Below, piece by piece: positions 1 to 6,893 of a DNA stretch of 37,954 nt. The notes below the pieces were generated by a model, which saw only the letters and a program-made list of their open reading frames with translations, was not told where the DNA came from and ran no database searches. Position numbers and translations under genes: made by a program. Source of the stretch: a virus; IMG/VR virus record IMGVR_UViG_3300021341_000003, positions 1 to 37,954 of that record; one strand, given 5' to 3'. The stretch's first letter is position 1, and each line of letters starts with the position of its first letter.

Positions 1-86
1 ATTCTGAGACATGCTCAAAGTTCATGATGACACATGGTGTTGTCGCGGATTGGGCGTGTATGCCAGAAAGGCAACCACAAGGGTTC
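1..86. other. Host DNA left of the prophage
   Basis: Short host flank before the interrupted tRNA-Leu. No coding region is visible. It should hold the promoter of the host tRNA gene, but I see no convincing -35/-10 pair; a weak TATGCC at 59-64 is the best -10-like string. Whatever promoter is here now also points into the phage RNA polymerase gene. Confidence 0.6.
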
Positions 87-127
87 GCGCGCTTGGTGGA
101 ATGGTAGACACAGGGGACTTAAAATCC
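87..127 (+). tRNA. 5' half of host tRNA-Leu(UAA), cut by the prophage
   Basis: The acceptor strand GCGCGCT (87-93), the D arm and the 5' side of the anticodon stem (GGGGA, 113-117) with loop CTTAAAA are present, and then the sequence leaves the tRNA. The missing 3' half lies about 37.7 kb away at 37828-37882, where AGCGCGC pairs perfectly with this acceptor strand. Joining the two halves gives an 84-nt class II tRNA-Leu with anticodon TAA. The half-gene cannot make a tRNA by itself. At this junction a 5-bp stem with one G-U pair (GGGGA with TCCTC, 125-129) can still form, so the leader keeps an anticodon-like hairpin just before the polymerase ribosome binding site. Confidence 0.93.
116..127. 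other. attL: attL core
   Basis: The 12-bp string GACTTAAAATCC occurs here and at 37828-37839, at the two host/phage junctions. It covers the anticodon loop of tRNA-Leu(UAA). Reading across, attB would be GGGGACTTAAAATCCCC and attP AAAAGACTTAAAATCCTCG. The exact crossover point inside the core cannot be read from the sequence. Confidence 0.9.
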
Positions 128-139
128 TCGAGGTAATTG

Positions 140-2893
140 ATGACAACTAGCGACAATCAAAAATTAACCGCCACTTCCCCAGTGCCTACGGCTGATGCAG
201 CCAATGACAACAGCCCCTTTGAGGTGGTGGTAGACAACAATCCGCAATCGCAAACAGATAACGTGTCCGTGTCGGGAGACAGTGTCGAGACGGCACTGAC
301 ACCGGAGGAACGGTTCGACATCCGTGCCGGGGCGGAGATGCTGGAGCGTGGTATCGACCCTGCGCTGATCGACCGGCAGCGTGCCCGTGAGATCGAAGGC
401 GTGGACCTCGGCACGAAGAAGTTCGAGCGGTGGTGCGAGCAGCAGCTGAAGGCTGGCAACGTGGACAGCACACCGGGCGGCAAGGAGCTGGCCCGCCGTA
501 TGCTCGGCCCGATCTGCGAGGCCATCATCCGCTATCAGGCAGGGGAGGCTGGTCTCCTCGACGAGGTGTTCGAGCAGGCACAGAAGGCACGCCGTGGTCG
601 GCAGCCGGGTGGTCAGCTGCGGCACATGATCGAGGGGCTCGACCCGCTGGCCGTCGCCAACATCACGCTGCAGGCCATCCTTCAGGCGGGCTTCGTGGGT
701 GGGACCTACAGCCACGCCACGTCCAAGGTGAGCGAGGACCTCGAGCGATATGCCCGGTTCCGTGCGCTCTGGAAGGAGAGCCGCTTGCTGGCCAAGAACA
801 ATCAGAAGCAGGCAGCAGCACGGGCTGAGCCCCAGTGGAAGGCAGACAAGCGGATCGACACCTCGCTGGAGAACGTCGGCCTGACTGTCGAGCGGTGGAA
901 CAGGGCGGACGCCATGAAGCTGGGGTCGCAGCTGTGTCGCCTCATCATGGAGCGCACCGGCATCGCTCGCACCGTGACCCGCAACGTCAAGGGTGGACGC
1001 CGGTCGGTGACCGAGGTGGAGATTGCCGAGGAGTGGGTGGAGAAGTTCGACCAGGCCCAGGCACGGGCTGGGTTGCTGCACGCTCACGTCGAGCCGTCGC
1101 TGGTGCCGCCCCGCAACTGGTCGTCCCCCGTCGAGGGCATCTTCTGGTCCTACTCAGTGCGCTCCTTCACGATCCTCGGCAGGGACTTCAGCCGGGCACG
1201 TCTCGACAAGCTGTTCGAGCACCACCGCAACGGCCAGCTGGACACTGTGTACGCCGCCCTCAATACCATCCAGGCCACACCCTTCAGGGTCAACCGCAAG
1301 GTCCTCGACGTGCTCCAGTACCTGAGCGACGAGGGTACCTGTGTGGGTGGGGACATGGTGGTGCTCGAGCCGCAGGACCTGCCGGTCAAGCCGAAGCAGG
1401 ATGCCGGTGAGGAGGTGTGGAAGTCATGGTCGCAGCGTGCTGCCCAGATACACAGCGCCAACCGGCAGAGCCTGTCGAAGCGGGTGGCCATGCAGACTGC
1501 CCTCGACCTGGCCCACAAGCTGGCCCGCGAGGAGGAGTTCTATTACGGCTGGCACTGTGACTTCCGTGGACGGATGTATCCGGTGCAGTCTGGGCTGACG
1601 CCGCAAGGCACGGAGCTGGAGAAGGCACTGCTCGAGTTCGCCAACGCCGTCCCCATCACCGACGAGGGCGGGGAGATGTGGCTGGCCATCCACGGAGCCA
1701 ACAGCTGGGGCGAGGACACGCCATACGGCAAGGCCGACAAGCTACCCTTCGACCTGCGACACAAGTGGGTCCTCGAGAACACCAAGAAGATCGTCGCCTG
1801 TGCGGAGGACCCGATTGCCACGACGTGGTGGCGTCAGGCTGGGGACCCGTGGTTGTTCCTCGCCTTCTGCTTCGAGTGGGCAGCGTACCGGGAGCACGGC
1901 TACGGCTACGAGAGCCGCCTGCCCGTGTCGATCGACGGCACCTGCAATGGGCTGCAGCACCTGAGCGCCATGACGCGGGACTATGAGGGGGCCAAGGCCG
2001 TGAACCTCGTACCGGCTGACCGACCGGAGGACATCTACGGCGACGTCGCTGAGCGGACGATGGCCAAGCTGCGCAACTCTGTGCAGGACGGGACGGAGTT
2101 CGCCCGTGGGGCAGGGGACATGCTGGAGTTCGGCATCACCCGGAAGGAGACGAAGCGCACAGTCATGACGATCCCCTACGGCCTGAGCCAGCACAGCGCC
2201 AACGACTACATCCGCTCGGCACTCGAGGAGCGGGCGGAGAAGACGGGGCAGCAGGCACCGTGGCGCACGAAGGACGGCGACCTCGACCATGACCGCATCA
2301 GGGAGACCCGTGGCCACTGCGAGATCACCATTTGGCAGGCCGTGACGGAGACGATCGGCGCAGCCATGAGTGCGATGGCGTGGATACAGGAGTGCTGCAA
2401 CGTGGTCACGAAGGAGACGGGGCAGGACTTCGAGTGGACGTCCGCCTCCGGCTGGCCGGTGCTCCAGCGGTACCGTAAGACAAAGGAAATGCGCATTGAG
2501 AGTGACCGGAGAGGATCAGGTGCGGGTAGAGATCGCATGGTCCTCCAGCTGGAGACCAAGGAGATCAGCCCGAAGGATCACAAGAACGGGTCGGCCCCGA
2601 ACGTTGTGCACTCCTTCGACGCCGCTCACATGGTGTCGACCATCAATCGGTCTCGGGCGGCTGGGGTCAACGACTTCTTCATGATCCACGACAGCTTCGG
2701 CTGCCACGCCCAGGCGATGCCGGTTCTGCATGAGAACACCCGCCATGCGTTCGCTGATCTGTACCGCCGCAACATCCTGCAGGGCCTGAAAATCCAGTGG
2801 GAGCAGCTGGCCGGAGTGGAGCTGCCGGAGCCGCCTGTCGTCGGGACGTTCGACGTGGAGCAAGTGCGTAAGTCCTTGATGTTCTTCAGCTAA
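140..2893 (+). CDS. T7-like single-subunit DNA-directed RNA polymerase
   Basis: Homologue of T7 gp1 (about 883 aa); 917 aa from ATG 140. GAGG at 130-133 is spaced well for that ATG; a TTG one codon earlier is possible. The polymerase motifs are intact: motif A with DGTCNGLQHLSAM (Asp near residue 599), motif B with KRTVMTIPYG (about 672), motif C with IHDSFG (about 850), and a hydrophobic C-terminal FFS in place of T7 FAFA. The fingers/palm signature WHCDFRGRMYP lies near residue 475. It should transcribe the middle and late phage genes from phage promoters, which I could not identify by eye. Its ribosome binding site begins three bases after the att core, so integration changes what lies upstream: phage integrase and tRNA in the free genome, host tRNA promoter in the prophage. 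Confidence 0.97.
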   Translation: MTTSDNQKLTATSPVPTADAANDNSPFEVVVDNNPQSQTDNVSVSGDSVETALTPEERFDIRAGAEMLERGIDPALIDRQRAREIEGVDLGTKKFERWCEQQLKAGNVDSTPGGKELARRMLGPICEAIIRYQAGEAGLLDEVFEQAQKARRGRQPGGQLRHMIEGLDPLAVANITLQAILQAGFVGGTYSHATSKVSEDLERYARFRALWKESRLLAKNNQKQAAARAEPQWKADKRIDTSLENVGLTVERWNRADAMKLGSQLCRLIMERTGIARTVTRNVKGGRRSVTEVEIAEEWVEKFDQAQARAGLLHAHVEPSLVPPRNWSSPVEGIFWSYSVRSFTILGRDFSRARLDKLFEHHRNGQLDTVYAALNTIQATPFRVNRKVLDVLQYLSDEGTCVGGDMVVLEPQDLPVKPKQDAGEEVWKSWSQRAAQIHSANRQSLSKRVAMQTALDLAHKLAREEEFYYGWHCDFRGRMYPVQSGLTPQGTELEKALLEFANAVPITDEGGEMWLAIHGANSWGEDTPYGKADKLPFDLRHKWVLENTKKIVACAEDPIATTWWRQAGDPWLFLAFCFEWAAYREHGYGYESRLPVSIDGTCNGLQHLSAMTRDYEGAKAVNLVPADRPEDIYGDVAERTMAKLRNSVQDGTEFARGAGDMLEFGITRKETKRTVMTIPYGLSQHSANDYIRSALEERAEKTGQQAPWRTKDGDLDHDRIRETRGHCEITIWQAVTETIGAAMSAMAWIQECCNVVTKETGQDFEWTSASGWPVLQRYRKTKEMRIESDRRGSGAGRDRMVLQLETKEISPKDHKNGSAPNVVHSFDAAHMVSTINRSRAAGVNDFFMIHDSFGCHAQAMPVLHENTRHAFADLYRRNILQGLKIQWEQLAGVELPEPPVVGTFDVEQVRKSLMFFS

Positions 2894-2956
2894 ATGTTCT
2901 TTTCTTGTTCCGGTAGGTGACAGTTAACGACAGTCGATTAATTCCCCCCAGTATAT

Positions 2957-2978
2957 GGACACCCTTTCGCTAGTGTCC
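2957..2978 (+). other. Hairpin after RNA polymerase gene
   Basis: GGACAC (2957-2962) and GTGTCC (2973-2978) form a perfect 6-bp stem with a 10-nt loop. No U-run follows, so an RNA processing or stability hairpin fits better than a terminator. Confidence 0.45.
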
Positions 2979-3000
2979 CCCTCAAGTGCCTCCGACTTGG

Positions 3001-3034
3001 CCCTCTCAGTTCACGCTGAGGGGGTCTCTCTTTT
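3001..3034 (+). terminator. Rho-independent terminator of the RNA polymerase transcript
   Basis: CCCTCTCAG (3001-3009) pairs with CTGAGGGGG (3016-3024), 9 bp with one G-U, around a 6-nt loop. A T-rich tail TCTCTCTTTT follows. It lies about 110 bases after the polymerase stop codon. Confidence 0.75.
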
Positions 3035-3185
3035 GGCGGCACTTGCTGCGCCCTCATGGTCTCGATCCTAGTGTGTGAACTGCTCAGTGGATGTTGATAG
3101 GTGAGTGGAACCCCCGTGTTCCCTATGCCTATCCACTAGCTGGTACCACTGGATGAGTTCCCCAGGATGACACTGAAGTGGTCCC

Positions 3186-3205
3186 CTTAAGTACACCTTA
3201 AGTAC
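3186..3205. repeat. Tandem CTTAAGTAC repeat
   Basis: CTTAAGTAC occurs at 3186-3194 and again at 3197-3205, a period of 11 bases (one helical turn). Each unit contains the palindromes CTTAAG and GTAC. The position, about 80 bases before the next gene, suggests an operator or promoter element. No regulator can be assigned. Confidence 0.45.
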
Positions 3206-3286
3206 CCACCCAGCCGGGATAACCACGGAGGGAGCGCAGCGACTTATCCGCAACAGACTTTCTAGTCGCCTCCATTGGAGAAAAAG

Positions 3287-3916
3287 TTGACTTCTACCAA
3301 CATCACATTCAACCCCCTCGCCATCGCTATCCCGGCAGCCTGCTTTGCATTCCGCAACTTCGGTCCAGGTAACGAGGAGTCCGAGCAGGGGCATCTGCGT
3401 GCCGCTATCCTTGGCGACACCAACGCACTCATCGAAGCCTTCGCATGGCGCGAAGCTGGCGACTTCGCCTACTGGTCTGCCCGTCGCAACGGCAAGACCC
3501 CACTGTCGGTCGACGACGTCACCTTCCTGACCCGCCTCTACCAGTCTCGCGAGGAATACCTCAAGGCTGAGGAAGCCACTCGTGTCGAGGCCGAGGAGAA
3601 GGCGAAGGCGAAGGCTGAAAAGGAGAAGCTCAAGGTGGCGCGGCAGGAGTGCCTCACCCCCGACCGCCTCCTTATCGCCAATGCTGTGAAGCTCGCGACG
3701 TATCATGGTGACGAAGGGCGGGAAGCTGCCGCGCGTATCATTGAGGCAAACCCTGATGTGTACCTGCGGACATGCGGACTGAACCCGCATGTGAAGTGCC
3801 GCACCATCGCCAACATCGCCAGCGCTATCCGCGCCAACAGGTCGATCGAGTGGCGCACAAGCTGGCGCATCGCCCAGCAAATCAACAAGGAAGTGAAGGA
3901 GGCTCTCATTGATTAG
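3287..3916 (+). CDS. Hypothetical protein with charged coiled-coil centre
   Basis: 209 aa from TTG 3287, chosen because GGAG (3277-3280) sits six bases before it; an in-frame TTG at 3275 lacks such a site. Residues about 85-125 are a run of Glu, Lys and Ala (AEEKAKAKAEKEKLK), probably a single long helix or coiled coil. The C-terminal 80 residues look folded, with TYHGDEGREAAARI and two cysteines. I recognise no family. As first gene after the RNA polymerase terminator it probably belongs to the middle (class II) group. The next gene overlaps its end. Confidence 0.75.
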   Translation: MTSTNITFNPLAIAIPAACFAFRNFGPGNEESEQGHLRAAILGDTNALIEAFAWREAGDFAYWSARRNGKTPLSVDDVTFLTRLYQSREEYLKAEEATRVEAEEKAKAKAEKEKLKVARQECLTPDRLLIANAVKLATYHGDEGREAAARIIEANPDVYLRTCGLNPHVKCRTIANIASAIRANRSIEWRTSWRIAQQINKEVKEALID

Positions 3917-4181
3917 CGCCCTCTTCGCCATCGCCCTCTGGGTCGCCGCCTACCTCGCCATCGGGGGAGTGACGTTCGTCTTCTCCCTCATCGGCATCCA
4001 GATACAAGACGCCACCCGTGGCAACCAGCTCACCGCCCCTCAGGATACCCGCTGGGGTACCTGCATCGTGATCTGGCCTCTCTTCATTCTGGTCTGGGCC
4101 GCGCTCGGTGTCGTCACGTTTGCCGAATGGGTGCGTGACCGTATCGAGCAGCTCGAACACGCCCGCAAGAAACCTCAGTAA
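3909..4181 (+). CDS. Small two-TM membrane protein
   Basis: 90 aa from a TTG that overlaps the end of the previous gene (TTG 3909, stop of the neighbour 3914-3916), which suggests translational coupling. Two hydrophobic segments (about residues 3-28 and 50-72) are separated by a polar loop. The tail is charged (VRDRIEQLEHARKKP) and is probably cytoplasmic. I recognise no family. A membrane role (superinfection exclusion, holin-like or regulation of lysis) is possible, but the sequence does not decide. Confidence 0.65.
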   Translation: MISALFAIALWVAAYLAIGGVTFVFSLIGIQIQDATRGNQLTAPQDTRWGTCIVIWPLFILVWAALGVVTFAEWVRDRIEQLEHARKKPQ

Positions 4182-4197
4182 TCGGAGTACCCCACCC

Positions 4198-4452
4198 ATG
4201 ACTACCATCATCATCAAACGTGATGCAGCTCACAACGAGATCAGGGTGGGGGACACCGTCGTCTCCCTCTCAGGTAAGGGTCGCAACCGCGAAGCCCGCG
4301 CCTGGCTACAGGATACCCTGTTCCCGAATGAGCCTACCCCCCGCGCACTTCGACACCCGCAGAGTGGACCCGATGTCCCTCGGGATGGTCAACGCAACAA
4401 GCACGTCGCGAAGCGTCGTCGCTCTCGCAAGCGCAATCCAAGCAAAACCTGA
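4198..4452 (+). CDS. Small protein with basic tail, overlapping the next gene
   Basis: 84 aa from ATG 4198. The N-terminal 45 residues (MTTIIIKRDAAHNEIRVGD, then DTVVSLSGKGRNREARAWLQ) look like a small beta-rich nucleic-acid-associated domain. The C-terminal 40 residues are read in a second frame of the following gene and end in a very basic stretch (KRRRSRKR). Either the overlap of 125 bases is real, or a frameshift has extended this gene beyond its original stop near 4330. I recognise no family. Confidence 0.5.
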   Translation: MTTIIIKRDAAHNEIRVGDTVVSLSGKGRNREARAWLQDTLFPNEPTPRALRHPQSGPDVPRDGQRNKHVAKRRRSRKRNPSKT

Positions 4453-4696
4453 AGAAGAACGGCTCGTCGCAGCCGCCACATTCTTCACCCTGATCTGCAA
4501 GGTCTATGACCTCAACCCGCTCGAGATGTATGAGCGGTGCTGCAACCTCATGACCAGTCACGACAGCGGACACTGGAACCCAGAGTTCCGTGCCCTCCGT
4601 CAGTACCTGCAGGTCTGGTCCGACAACGGACAATCAACACGCCGCGATCGCAAGGCAGAGCTGCGCGAAGCGGAAACCTCCATCCTCAAATCATAG
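4328..4696 (+). CDS. Hypothetical protein
   Basis: 122 aa from ATG 4328; the frame is open further upstream but only shadows the previous gene there. The protein is mostly helical in appearance, with ERLVAAATFFTLICKVYDLNP in the middle and a charged C-terminus (RRDRKAELREAETSILKS). It lies ten bases before the SSB gene and is probably co-transcribed with the replication block. I recognise no family. Confidence 0.65.
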   Translation: MSLPPAHFDTRRVDPMSLGMVNATSTSRSVVALASAIQAKPEEERLVAAATFFTLICKVYDLNPLEMYERCCNLMTSHDSGHWNPEFRALRQYLQVWSDNGQSTRRDRKAELREAETSILKS

Positions 4697-4705
4697 GAAC
4701 TGTCA

Positions 4706-5401
4706 ATGACAGACAAACCCGTTCGCGTGAAGGTCACCACCCCGGTCGGCACTTTGGTGTGGCCGAACTTCGACCCGACCAAACCGGACAAGTTCAACAA
4801 GTTCGGCACCAAGCTGAAGCTCGACGCTGATGCGTACAATGAGCTGATGTCTCAGGTGCAGGACGACTTCGACGCAGCTGTTGCTGAAGGCGAAGAGAAG
4901 TTCAAGGCGCTGTCCCCGGCTGCCCGCAAGAAACTCAAGGAGCTGACGATCAACGAGATCGGCACCCCGGAGTACGACAAGGAAACCGAGGAAGAGACTG
5001 GCTTCTACCTCGTCAGCTTCATGAAGAAGTGTGGCGGCGAGAGCAAGAAGACCGGCAAGACGTGGCAAGCCCGCCCGATCCCGGTCTATGACGCAGCTGG
5101 CAAACCGCTGTCACCGTCCCAGACCGAGAAGGTGTGGTCCGGCTCGACGGCCAAGGTCGCGTTCTCGTACTTCCAGGACGGCTACTTCGTGCCCGGCACT
5201 GGTGCCTGCGGACTGTCCCTCGAGATCGAGGCAGTGCAGGTGATCGACCTCGCCGGTCCTGGTCAGCGTTCGGCATCGAGCTACGGCTTCGGTGTGGAAG
5301 ATGGCTTCTCGGTTGAAGACCTCGGCGGTGCTCAGGCATCTGCTGCGAACGACAACTCCGAAGCGTCCGACGACGACACTCCCGGCGCGGCTGACTTCTA
5401 G
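4706..5401 (+). CDS. Single-stranded DNA-binding protein (T7 gp2.5-like)
   Basis: 231 aa, almost exactly the length of T7 gp2.5 (232 aa). The start of the OB-fold region (TDKPVRVKVTTPVGTLVWP) is followed by a helical insert. The C-terminal tail is acidic and ends in an aromatic residue (DDDTPGAADF), the known feature by which gp2.5 contacts the polymerase and primase-helicase. It should coat single strands at the fork and promote annealing. It heads the replication block, directly before endonuclease I, as in T7. Confidence 0.92.
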   Translation: MTDKPVRVKVTTPVGTLVWPNFDPTKPDKFNKFGTKLKLDADAYNELMSQVQDDFDAAVAEGEEKFKALSPAARKKLKELTINEIGTPEYDKETEEETGFYLVSFMKKCGGESKKTGKTWQARPIPVYDAAGKPLSPSQTEKVWSGSTAKVAFSYFQDGYFVPGTGACGLSLEIEAVQVIDLAGPGQRSASSYGFGVEDGFSVEDLGGAQASAANDNSEASDDDTPGAADF

Positions 5402-5407
5402 GTCAGC

Positions 5408-5887
5408 GTGAGGCGTAAGCAAGTTAGCTCCACCCGTTACGGCGAATACCGTAGCGGGCTGGAGTTCCGCATCGCCAACCAGCTGGACGGACAAGGCGTC
5501 GAGTTCGAGTACGAACAACGCAAGGTCTGGTTCATCCAGCCCGCCAAGCTCAGCCACTACACGCCCGACTTCATCCTCCCGAACGGAGTGATTGTAGAAG
5601 GGAAGGGTCGCTTCCTCACGGACGACCGGCAGAAGCATAAGCACATTCGCGCCCTACACTCAGCACTCGACGTGCGCTTCGTGTTCTCCCGGTCGGCAGC
5701 CCCGATCAACAAGGGATCGAAGACGACGTACGCCATGTGGTGTGAGAAGTATGGCTTTCAGTATGCAGACAAACTGGTCCCGCAGACATGGCTCGATGAG
5801 CCGATCTGCCCAGACCGATGGCTCGCTATAGCCGCTGCACAAGACAAGCTCCAAGTCGAGAAACTCCTCCCGAATGGCAAGACGTAA
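5408..5887 (+). CDS. Endonuclease I, Holliday junction resolvase (T7 gp3-like)
   Basis: 159 aa from GTG 5408. The catalytic set of T7 endonuclease I is present at nearly identical positions: Glu19 (RSGLEFRIA), Asp54 (YTPDF), and Glu64/Lys66 (VEGKG); in T7 these are E20, D55, E65 and K67. It cuts branched DNA and, in T7, also takes part in host DNA breakdown and resolution of replication intermediates. The C-terminus is longer than in T7 and is overlapped by the endolysin start. Confidence 0.93.
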   Translation: MRRKQVSSTRYGEYRSGLEFRIANQLDGQGVEFEYEQRKVWFIQPAKLSHYTPDFILPNGVIVEGKGRFLTDDRQKHKHIRALHSALDVRFVFSRSAAPINKGSKTTYAMWCEKYGFQYADKLVPQTWLDEPICPDRWLAIAAAQDKLQVEKLLPNGKT

Positions 5888-6611
5888 ACCACCGGCCACC
5901 AAGCCGGAACCTGTGGTGCCAGAGCCCGACGTGACTGACGCGCCGGAATACTGCCAGGCCACCGCAGTCATCGACCGCACCTGCAGCCTGCTCGAAAAAC
6001 TCGAGGGTCTGCATGACGGTGACCCGTCGACCAAGGACATCTTCGAGATCGCCGCCGACCCGGCAGGCATAGCGACGGTGGGCTTCGGTCACGCACTGTT
6101 CAACCCGGACACTGGTCGTCCCCTCTACCTGTCCCGCCACGAGGACCGGCGCATTGCCTACGAGATGTACCCTGAAGGGGTCACGCTCGGGGAAGCCCGT
6201 GCGATCCTGCGCGGTGACGTCGTCGCTCGCTATGCGTCGGCACGTCAGGACGCCACGTTCGCAGCTGCCACAGAAGATGAGCAGGTCGCTCTGCTGTCGT
6301 TCATCTTCAACATTGGCGTACACAACTATCGCAAGTCGACACTCCGCGTCCTGATCGAAGCTGGTCAGGTCGAGTGTCACGCTTCAGACTTCGCCACCCT
6401 GTACAAGCAGATGGTGTCGAAGCTGCCGCCCCTCGAGATCGACGAGGCGTTCACCGCATGGTCACGCACTACGCTGGCTGACGGTCGCCGCACCCCGGTC
6501 GAGGGTCTGTTCACCCGCCGCTACATCGAGTTCCTCATCTTCACGGGCACGCCCGAGGACGAGGCAGTCGAAGCTGGCCGCAAAGCTCTCAAGGAGTTCC
6601 GTCATGGGTAG
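5874..6611 (+). CDS. Endolysin, GH24-type lysozyme (muramidase)
   Basis: 245 aa. A proline-rich N-terminal 25 residues precede a lysozyme fold with Glu44 (LEKLEG), Asp62 and Thr68 (ATVGFGHAL) as the likely E-D-T catalytic set, then LLSFIFNIGVHNY and GLFTRRYIEFLIF, which are typical of phage lambdoid/T4-type lysozymes. It cleaves peptidoglycan at lysis. It takes the place that T7 gives to the amidase gp3.5, so inhibition of the phage RNA polymerase by this protein cannot be assumed. There is no signal peptide; it therefore needs a holin, and two small membrane proteins follow at once. Confidence 0.9.
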   Translation: MARRKPPATKPEPVVPEPDVTDAPEYCQATAVIDRTCSLLEKLEGLHDGDPSTKDIFEIAADPAGIATVGFGHALFNPDTGRPLYLSRHEDRRIAYEMYPEGVTLGEARAILRGDVVARYASARQDATFAAATEDEQVALLSFIFNIGVHNYRKSTLRVLIEAGQVECHASDFATLYKQMVSKLPPLEIDEAFTAWSRTTLADGRRTPVEGLFTRRYIEFLIFTGTPEDEAVEAGRKALKEFRHG

Positions 6612-6762
6612 CGCAATTATGGGCGCAGTCATCGCAGGCATCGGCCTCAGCCTCTCGTTCGCGATGCAAGCCGACGACTTCGTTGGTCTGTACCGCTGGG
6701 TCGCTGGCATCAGCCTCGCCCTCAACGTGATCGGCGGTTTGATTATCGCCAGCAACGAATGA
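6604..6762 (+). CDS. Small membrane protein, holin candidate
   Basis: 52 aa from ATG 6604, overlapping the endolysin stop. Two hydrophobic segments (about residues 4-20 and 29-49) are joined by a short polar turn (ADDFVGLYR). This is the shape of a class II holin, and the position directly behind the endolysin supports that. It has little positive charge at the C-terminus. A clearer holin (16628) and an XhlA-like gene (27668) exist elsewhere, so the role stays open. Confidence 0.6.
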   Translation: MGSAIMGAVIAGIGLSLSFAMQADDFVGLYRWVAGISLALNVIGGLIIASNE

Positions 6763-6893
6763 TGAAGCACCCTCGTGATGACGAGCCGGGCAGCTACTTC
6801 CTGTTCGACGCATTCGTGACGATCTGGGTCTGCCTGCTCGCACTCTACTGGGTGTACGTGCTGTTCGAGAACGCATGTCTGAAAGCGAATTGA
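6762..6893 (+). CDS. Single-TM small membrane protein
   Basis: 43 aa from ATG 6762 (ATG 6759 is in frame and also possible). A polar, acidic N-terminus (MKHPRDDEPGS) precedes one strong membrane helix (about residues 15-36, rich in Trp, Tyr and Leu). It overlaps its neighbours on both sides: the stop of the previous gene and the start of the primase gene at 6875. It may be a lysis accessory (antiholin- or spanin-like) protein; there is no direct evidence. Confidence 0.55.
   Translation: MKHPRDDEPGSYFLFDAFVTIWVCLLALYWVYVLFENACLKAN

Larger units (their letters stand above)
2894..3286 (+). other. Intergenic control region after RNA polymerase
   Basis: About 390 bases without a supported gene. 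It contains a 6-bp hairpin, a terminator-like hairpin, a tandem CTTAAGTAC repeat (all listed separately) and smaller inverted repeats around 3110-3140 (for example GGAAC/GTTCC). A reverse-strand open frame here shows no coding features. The region probably ends the polymerase transcript and starts the middle transcript, possibly from a phage-polymerase promoter that I cannot recognise. Confidence 0.6.

Noticed and set aside
1-86. Sigma70 promoter of the host tRNA-Leu gene
   Set aside because: No -35/-10 pair with proper spacing can be defined; TTGTCG and TATGCC are only 13 bases apart.
2957-2978. Second hammerhead suggested by CTAGTGTC, the same string as at the ribozyme cleavage site
   Set aside because: No CTGANGA or matching GAAA core follows within a suitable distance, so only a plain hairpin remains.
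3068-3931. 287-aa open frame on the minus strand across the intergenic region and next gene
   Set aside because: It covers the terminator and control repeats and is antisense to a gene with a good ribosome binding site; the product looks like random antisense translation.
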